From: Streptomyces coacervatus
GTDB taxonomy: Bacteria; Actinomycetota; Actinomycetes; Streptomycetales; Streptomycetaceae
NCBI RefSeq assembly: GCF_029223485.1
Contig: NZ_JARHTP010000010.1
Location: forward strand, 331,590-395,589
Reading direction: 5' to 3'
DNA length: 64,000 bases
Below the pieces are notes generated by a model that was not told the origin of the DNA, made no database searches, and worked only from the letters and a program-made list of their open reading frames with translations. Made by a program: the position numbers and the translations under genes. Of this stretch, positions 59,428 to 64,000 are shown in pieces (position 1 is the first letter of the stretch; each line of letters starts with the position of its first letter).

Positions 59428-60332
59428 CAGGCCGCCTCCTCCACACGTGCGGTCAGGGTCAGGAACGCGTCGTCGAGCGAGGCGGGTGCGACCTCCAGGC
59501 CGCGTATCGCGCCCAGTTCCGCCAGTGCGACCACGGTCGCGTCCGGCTCGTCGGTGCGCAACCGCGCCCGGTCCCCGCGCACCTCCACCGACCGCACGCC
59601 GGGCAGCAGCTCCAGGCCCTCGGTGCCCCGCCCCGCGAGGTCGAAGGCGACCAGGCTGCCGCCCACCGACCGTTTCAGCTGCTCACCCGTGCCATCGGCG
59701 ACGATCCGGCCCCGGTCGATGACGAGGATGCGGTCGGCATGGGCGTCCGCCTCCTCCAGATGGTGGGTGGAGAACAGCACGGTGTGGCCGAGACGGGAGT
59801 ACGACCGCATCGACGCCCAGAAGGCCTGCCGCGCCGCCACATCCAGGGCTGCGGTGGGTTCGTCCAGGACGATCACCGAGGGGTTCCCGGCCAGGGCCAC
59901 GGCGAACCGCACACGCTGGGTCTGCCCGCCGGACAGCCGGTCCACCCGCCGCCCCGCCAGCTCGTCGATCCCGGCCAGCTGCAGGGCCCGCGCGACGGGC
60001 ATCGGGTTCGGGTAGCGGCGGGCCACGAACGACACCAGTTCCCGCACGGTGACCCTGGGCACCGCGCGCCCCTCCTGCAGCATCGCGCCGACCCGCCCGG
60101 CGCGCACCGACTGCTCCGGGGGAGCGCCGAAGAGCCGCACCGTGCCCTCGTCGGGGTCGTCCAGGCCGAGCAGCAGCGAGATCGTCGTCGATTTGCCGGC
60201 GCCGTTGCGGCCGAGGAGGGCGACCGTCTCGCCCTGCTGGATCCGCAGGTCCACGCCTTGCAGGGCACACACGGTGCCGAAGGTCTTGACCGCCCCCGTG
60301 AAGGACACGGCGGCGCATTCCGTCTGTGTCAT
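59427..60332 (-). CDS. ABC transporter ATP-binding protein
   Basis: A 301-residue ATPase with Walker A LLGRNGAGKSTTISLLLGL, signature RLSGGQTQRVRFAVAL, Walker B VIVLDEPTAALD, and a C-terminal domain typical of DrrA/NatA-type exporters. The ATG at 60332 opens MTQTECAAVSFTG. First gene of the ATPase-permease-kinase(-regulator) operon; such sets respond to membrane-active compounds. Confidence 0.9.
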   Translation of the reverse strand: MTQTECAAVSFTGAVKTFGTVCALQGVDLRIQQGETVALLGRNGAGKSTTISLLLGLDDPDEGTVRLFGAPPEQSVRAGRVGAMLQEGRAVPRVTVRELVSFVARRYPNPMPVARALQLAGIDELAGRRVDRLSGGQTQRVRFAVALAGNPSVIVLDEPTAALDVAARQAFWASMRSYSRLGHTVLFSTHHLEEADAHADRILVIDRGRIVADGTGEQLKRSVGGSLVAFDLAGRGTEGLELLPGVRSVEVRGDRARLRTDEPDATVVALAELGAIRGLEVAPASLDDAFLTLTARVEEAA

Positions 60333-60507
60333 GCCTACGACGCTACGAATCCGGGGCGTCCGTCCGGCAGATGCGCATGTACGGACTCGGGCAGGACAAA
60401 TGTCACGGGTGCCAAGCGCCCGCCGGCCGACCCGAAGGCACTGAGCTGACACAGCGTCAGGAGCCTTCACAAGTGCGGAGCGCTGGGCTATACAGAGGGC
60501 GCCGGAC

Positions 60508-60521
60508 TGGAACGCGTTCTA
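60508..60521. promoter_or_regulatory. KstR-type operator (14/14) before the hydratase operon
   Basis: tggaacgcgttcta is a full match to TnnAACnnGTTnnA and nearly palindromic. It lies 105 bp upstream of the MaoC-like gene and 175 bp from the divergent ABC operon. The 294-bp gap 60333-60626 contains no other gene. Confidence 0.82.
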
Positions 60522-60626
60522 GATCGGCACTCATGACGACCTCGGCCGCGGCCGACGGTGCGGACGGCCGCGCCGAGGTCTTGAGCCACCAGAGACAGCA
60601 GATCCACCAGAGCCACCAGGAGCCGT

Positions 60627-61484
60627 ATGCCCATCGACGCAGCGAAGGCCCTCGCCGCCGAACCCCGTTCCGGCGAGATCACCTGGGACCGCAAGGACGT
60701 CCAGCTCTACCACCTCGGCATCGGAGCAGGCATCCCGGCGACCGACCCCGACGAGCTGCGCTACACCCTGGAGTCCCGGCTGCACGTCCTGCCGAGCTTC
60801 GCCACCGTCGCGGGAGCCGGCTCGCCCGGCGTGATCAGCGGCTTGTCCATGCCGGGCATCGAGGTCGATCTCGCCAAGGTCCTGCACGGCGGCCAGAACA
60901 TCGAACTCCGCCGCCCCATCCCGGTGCAGGGCACGGCCACCGCCACTTCCCGCATCGCCGCCGTCTACGACAAAGGCAAGGCGGCCGTCCTCGTCCTGCG
61001 CACCGAGGTCGCCGATGCCGACGGCCCGTTGTGGACCAACGACGCGCAGATCTTCGTACGAGGGGAAGGCGGCTGGGGCGGCGACCGCGGACCGTCGACC
61101 CGCCTCGAACCCCCCACCCGTGATCCCGACCGGACCGTGGAGCGGAGCATCCGCGAGGACCAGGCCCTGCTCTACCGCCTCTCCGGCGACTGGAACCCAC
61201 TGCACGCCGACCCCGACTTCGCCAAGACGGCCGGGTTCGAACGGCCCATCCTGCACGGGCTGTGCACGTACGGCATGACGCTCAAGGCGGTCGTGGACAC
61301 GCTGCTCGGCGGCGATGTGACGCGGGTACGGTCGTACGCCACCCGGTTCGCCGGGGTCGTGTATCCCGGGGAGACCCTGCGCATCCGCATGTGGCACACG
61401 CCCGAGGCCACACGGGTCGCCGTCAGCGCCGTCGAGCGGGACGACGCGCCCGTCCTCGCCGACACCGTCGTCGAACACTCCTGA
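60627..61484 (+). CDS. MaoC-like double-hotdog enoyl-CoA hydratase, ChsH3-like
   Basis: A 285-residue protein with the N-terminal noncatalytic hotdog (VQLYHLGIGAGIPATDPDEL...VLPSFATVAG) and the catalytic hotdog motif SGDWNPLHADPDFAKTAGF (D188, H193) followed by RPILHGLCTYG. The sequence follows Rv3538/ChsH3 of Mycobacterium tuberculosis, which hydrates a steroid side-chain enoyl-CoA. First gene of a three-gene operon under a perfect KstR-type box. Confidence 0.88.
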   Translation: MPIDAAKALAAEPRSGEITWDRKDVQLYHLGIGAGIPATDPDELRYTLESRLHVLPSFATVAGAGSPGVISGLSMPGIEVDLAKVLHGGQNIELRRPIPVQGTATATSRIAAVYDKGKAAVLVLRTEVADADGPLWTNDAQIFVRGEGGWGGDRGPSTRLEPPTRDPDRTVERSIREDQALLYRLSGDWNPLHADPDFAKTAGFERPILHGLCTYGMTLKAVVDTLLGGDVTRVRSYATRFAGVVYPGETLRIRMWHTPEATRVAVSAVERDDAPVLADTVVEHS

Positions 61485-61514
61485 ATCTCCGTACGCCCCG
61501 AGGGGAGCCGCACC

Positions 61515-62591
61515 ATGCGCGCAGCCGTACTGCACGAGATCGGCCAGGACAAGCTGGAGGTCCTCGACGACGTCGAGGCGGTGGGCTTCGGGCCCGGCAA
61601 GGTGAGGATCCGGGTGCGCGCCACCGGGCTGTGCCACTCGGACCTGTCCGCGATGAGCGGGGTGCTGCCGCAGCCGGCGCCGTTCGTGCCCGGGCACGAG
61701 GGTGCGGGCGAGATCGTCGAAGTCGGGGAGGGCGTAAGCCACTTGAAGGCCGGTGACCGGGTCGTCGTCTGCTGGCTGCCGGCCTGCGGCGTCTGTCCGG
61801 CCTGCAAGCGCGGGCAGACCGAGCTGTGTCTGGCCGGGTTCATGAACGCGGGCACCCCCAACTTCAGGCGCCCCGGCGGAGACCTGTTCGGCTTCGCGGG
61901 CACCGGCACCTTCGCGGAAGAGGTCGTCGTGGATGCGGGCTGCGCGGTGCCGATACCCGACGACGTGCCCTTCGACATCGCCGCCCTGATCGGCTGCGGG
62001 GTGACCACGGGCCTGGGCGCCGCCCTCAACACCGCCGACGTGGAGGCCGGTTCGTCGGTCGCCGTCATCGGCTGCGGCGGCGTCGGGATCTCCGCGATCC
62101 AGGGGGCGCGGCTCAAGGGCGCCGCCGAGATCGTCGCCGTCGACCCGGTCGCCTCCCGCCGCGACTCCGCGCTCAAGTTCGGTGCCACGAAGGCGGTTTC
62201 GCCGGACGAGCTGGCCGACGCCAAGCAGCAGGTCACCGGCGGCGAGGGCTTCGACTACGTCTTCGAGGTCGTCGGCAGGTCGGCCACCGCCCGCACGGCG
62301 TACGAGAACACCCGGCGCGGCGGCACGCTCGTCGTCGTCGGCGCGGGCGCCATGGACGACTTCCTGCAGCTCAACATGTTCGAGCTGTTCTTCGACGAGA
62401 AGCGGATCCTGCCGTCGATGTACGGCGGCGGCGACGTCCTGCGCTCCTACGAGCGGACCATCGCCCTGTGGCGGGCGGGCCGCGTCGACCTGGAGGGCCT
62501 GATCACGCACCGGGTGCCGCTGGCGGACATCAACGAGGCGCTGGACCAGATGCGGACCGGCGCGGCGCTTCGTACGTGTATCGAGATCTGA
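61515..62591 (+). CDS. zinc-dependent alcohol dehydrogenase
   Basis: A 358-residue medium-chain dehydrogenase. The catalytic zinc ligands are in ATGLCHSDLS and PGHEGAGEI, and the structural zinc set is C-x2-C-x2-C-x7-C in ACGVCPACKRGQTELC. Its Rossmann motif is AVIGCGGVGISAIQGA. It lies 30 bp after the hydratase gene. Related enzymes sit in mycobacterial lipid-catabolic loci; here oxidation of a side-chain alcohol is likely but inferred. Confidence 0.88.
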   Translation: MRAAVLHEIGQDKLEVLDDVEAVGFGPGKVRIRVRATGLCHSDLSAMSGVLPQPAPFVPGHEGAGEIVEVGEGVSHLKAGDRVVVCWLPACGVCPACKRGQTELCLAGFMNAGTPNFRRPGGDLFGFAGTGTFAEEVVVDAGCAVPIPDDVPFDIAALIGCGVTTGLGAALNTADVEAGSSVAVIGCGGVGISAIQGARLKGAAEIVAVDPVASRRDSALKFGATKAVSPDELADAKQQVTGGEGFDYVFEVVGRSATARTAYENTRRGGTLVVVGAGAMDDFLQLNMFELFFDEKRILPSMYGGGDVLRSYERTIALWRAGRVDLEGLITHRVPLADINEALDQMRTGAALRTCIEI

Positions 62592-62605
62592 CGGGAGAGG
62601 CGGGA

Positions 62606-63550
62606 GTGTCCGTGTCGCTGCCACTGGAAGGTCTGTCCGCCGTCGTGACCGGTGCCGGTCGCGGCCTGGGCCGGGCCGAGGCGCTCGAACTCGCCCGGCT
62701 CGGCGCCGCCGTCGTCGTCAACGACTTCGGACAGCCGGGCCGGGACGGCTCGGGGGAGGCCTCGGCGGGCCCCGCCGAGGAGGTCGCCGCCGAGATCCGC
62801 AAGGCCGGAGGGCGGGCGCTCGCCCACACCGGGGACGTCGCCGACTTCCAACAGGCCCGCGCACTCGTCGAGTTGGCGATCACGGAGTTCGGCAGGCTGG
62901 ACATCCTCGTCAACAACGCGGGCATCCTGCGCGACCGGATGGTCTTCTCCATGACCGAGGGCGAATGGGACTCGGTGATCCGGGTCCACCTCAAGGGCCA
63001 CTTCAACACGACCCGCTTTGCGGCCGCGCACTGGCGCGAGCGGTCCAAGGCCTCGGGAGCGCCGGTCTACGGGCGGATCGTGAACACCTCCTCGGAGGCC
63101 TTCCTGGCCGGTTCGGCCGGACAGCCCAACTACGCGGCCGCGAAAGGCGGAATCGTCGGCCTGACCACCTCCACGGCCCTCGCCCTCGCCAAGTACGGCG
63201 TCACGGCCAACGCGATCTGTCCGCGTGCCCGCACCCGCATGACCGAGGACGTCTTCGCCGGCTTCGAGCAGCCGGCAGACGCCCTCGACCCGCTCGCCCC
63301 TGAGCATGTCGCCCCGCTCGTCGGCTACTTGGCCTCGCCTGCCGCCGCGCGCGTCAACGGCCAGCTGCTCGTCGTGCACGGCGGCATGGTGGCGGTCGTC
63401 GAACGGCCAAGGGTGCAGGCCAAGTTCGACAGCAAGCAGGACACCTTCACCTACGACGAGCTGGACGCCGTACTCACTCCGCATTACGCGGAGCGGCCGA
63501 CGGGGGAGACGTTCGGGGCGGCGGAGGTGCTGGGACTTCGGCGTGGATAG
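62606..63550 (+). CDS. short-chain dehydrogenase (3-hydroxyacyl-CoA dehydrogenase-like)
   Basis: A 314-residue SDR with TGAGRGLG (residues 15-22), NNAG in ILVNNAGILRD, catalytic S163 and Y176-x3-K180 (NYAAAKGG). The VVVNDFGQPGRDGSG insertion is typical of peroxisomal multifunctional-type hydroxyacyl-CoA dehydrogenases and of the steroid side-chain enzyme class (Rv3502c-like). A C-terminal extension follows the SDR core. Starts at GTG 62606 or 62612. Together with the hydratase it would carry out two successive beta-oxidation steps. Confidence 0.87.
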   Translation: MSVSLPLEGLSAVVTGAGRGLGRAEALELARLGAAVVVNDFGQPGRDGSGEASAGPAEEVAAEIRKAGGRALAHTGDVADFQQARALVELAITEFGRLDILVNNAGILRDRMVFSMTEGEWDSVIRVHLKGHFNTTRFAAAHWRERSKASGAPVYGRIVNTSSEAFLAGSAGQPNYAAAKGGIVGLTTSTALALAKYGVTANAICPRARTRMTEDVFAGFEQPADALDPLAPEHVAPLVGYLASPAAARVNGQLLVVHGGMVAVVERPRVQAKFDSKQDTFTYDELDAVLTPHYAERPTGETFGAAEVLGLRRG

Positions 63551-63580
63551 AGAGTGGGACTTCGGCGCGGGTAGAGAGAC

Positions 63581-63620
63581 GGAAGGGGCCCGCACACCGG
63601 TCGGTGTGCGGGCCCCTTCC
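63581..63620. terminator. bidirectional terminator hairpin
   Basis: Perfect 19-bp arms (ggaaggggcccgcacaccg at 63581-63599 and its complement at 63602-63620) with a 2-base centre. It lies between the SDR gene end and the small HGRHR protein end. Confidence 0.9.
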
Positions 63621-63630
63621 CTGCGTGCCG

Positions 63631-63789
63631 TCAGGCAGCAGCCACTTCGGCGTCCTCGGCCGGCTTGCGGTGCCGGCCGTGGGGGGCCGTGTCACCGCCC
63701 TGGACCGAACCCGGACCCCGGTGCCGGCCGTGGCCGGCGTCTTCCTGGGCCTCGGCGGACAGCGGCTGCATGGTGATTGCGTCGCTCAT
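63631..63789 (-). CDS. small protein with two HGRHR motifs
   Basis: A 52-residue frame from ATG 63789: an acidic N-terminal part (SAEAQEDA), then GHGRHRGPG and APHGRHRKP, ending EDAEVAAA. The two motifs are about 16 residues apart and rich in His/Arg, suggesting metal or nucleic-acid contact, or a peptide that is processed. No clear ribosome site (GGGGTGA 10 bp upstream). It is followed by a perfect terminator hairpin, which supports a real gene. No function assigned. Confidence 0.55.
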   Translation of the reverse strand: MSDAITMQPLSAEAQEDAGHGRHRGPGSVQGGDTAPHGRHRKPAEDAEVAAA

Positions 63790-63952
63790 CGGAAGGATTC
63801 ACCCCGTCAACATGATCTTTCTTACAGCGGGGCGAGTTTAACCGGCCACCCTCCGTTCGATTCCAGACGGGCACGCCCATCGGCACTATTTCGTTACAAG
63901 ACGTCCCAAGGGCGCTTGCTGCAAGGGCACAGGGCGTGGTGCGCCGGGCTCC

Positions 63953-63979
63953 GGAGGATCCGGCTGGACCGGATCCTCC
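63953..63979. terminator. hairpin near the right edge
   Basis: ggaggatccgg and ccggatcctcc arms (11 bp) around ctgga. It is probably the terminator of a gene beyond the window, or of a short transcript from the 63790-63950 stretch, which contains no recognisable gene. Confidence 0.6.
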
Positions 63980-64000
63980 AGGCCCGCGCCCCCCGCGCCC

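Overview
The window looks like chromosomal DNA of a Streptomyces or a close actinomycete. Base composition is very GC-rich and codon third positions are G/C. GTG and TTG starts are common. Streptomyces-type families occur throughout: the ATP-binding/XRE-DUF5753/DUF397 trio, SpoIIE-type phosphatases, SigE-family sigma factors and DesK/DesR two-component systems. Most of it reads as single-gene units and short operons. No rRNA or tRNA gene, CRISPR array, prophage or complete insertion sequence was seen. All calls come from reading the sequence, with family assignments from remembered family signatures; no database search was run.

Layout. 0-16 kb: GNAT acetyltransferases, a ketopantoate-reductase-like enzyme, DedA, DoxX, a large FAD/NAD(P) protein, a PhoD-like phosphatase, a secreted HNH nuclease, a TMEM165/GDT1 transporter behind a yybP-ykoY manganese riboswitch, a HAD phosphatase, a peptidoglycan-binding protein, an MFS pump fused to a winged-helix domain, an FHA-like protein, an O-methyltransferase and a DUF2330 protein. 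16-21 kb: two polytopic glycosyltransferases and an ArsR-type regulator. 24-27.5 kb: a WhiJ-like trio, a toxin-antitoxin locus whose toxin frame carries an amber stop, and a secreted transglycosylase. 27.7-33.5 kb: an operon read leftward from a cobalamin riboswitch, encoding two surface-anchored proteins and an ECF-type transporter (T, fused A-A', S). 33.5-37.5 kb: a SpoIIE phosphatase, an NB-ARC-like regulator and a degraded RidA gene. 44.7-50.7 kb: small membrane, amidase, methyltransferase and MFS genes. 52-60.3 kb: an MFS pump, a sigma factor with a membrane partner, and an ABC transporter plus two-component operon interrupted by an opposite-strand arabinofuranosidase gene.

The strongest theme is dispersed steroid/sterol side-chain catabolism. 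A KstR-like TetR repressor (40660-41301) shares the window with a CYP125-like P450, a FadA5-like thiolase, an aldehyde dehydrogenase, a 3Fe-4S ferredoxin, an MBL hydrolase, an Rv3520c-like F420 oxidoreductase, an SCPx/Ltp1-like thiolase and a ChsH3-like hydratase/alcohol dehydrogenase/SDR operon. Seven sites matching the mycobacterial KstR motif TnnAACnnGTTnnA (three at 14/14, four at 13/14) lie in the promoter regions of these genes. One of the perfect sites also faces a glycosyltransferase-methyltransferase-prenyltransferase-like operon. No ring-degradation genes are present in this window.

Other unusual structure: a TPP riboswitch with no thiamine gene behind it; an identical 77-bp repeat lying in frame inside two neighbouring ECF transporter genes; and short tandem repeats (12-22 bp units) at five convergent junctions.
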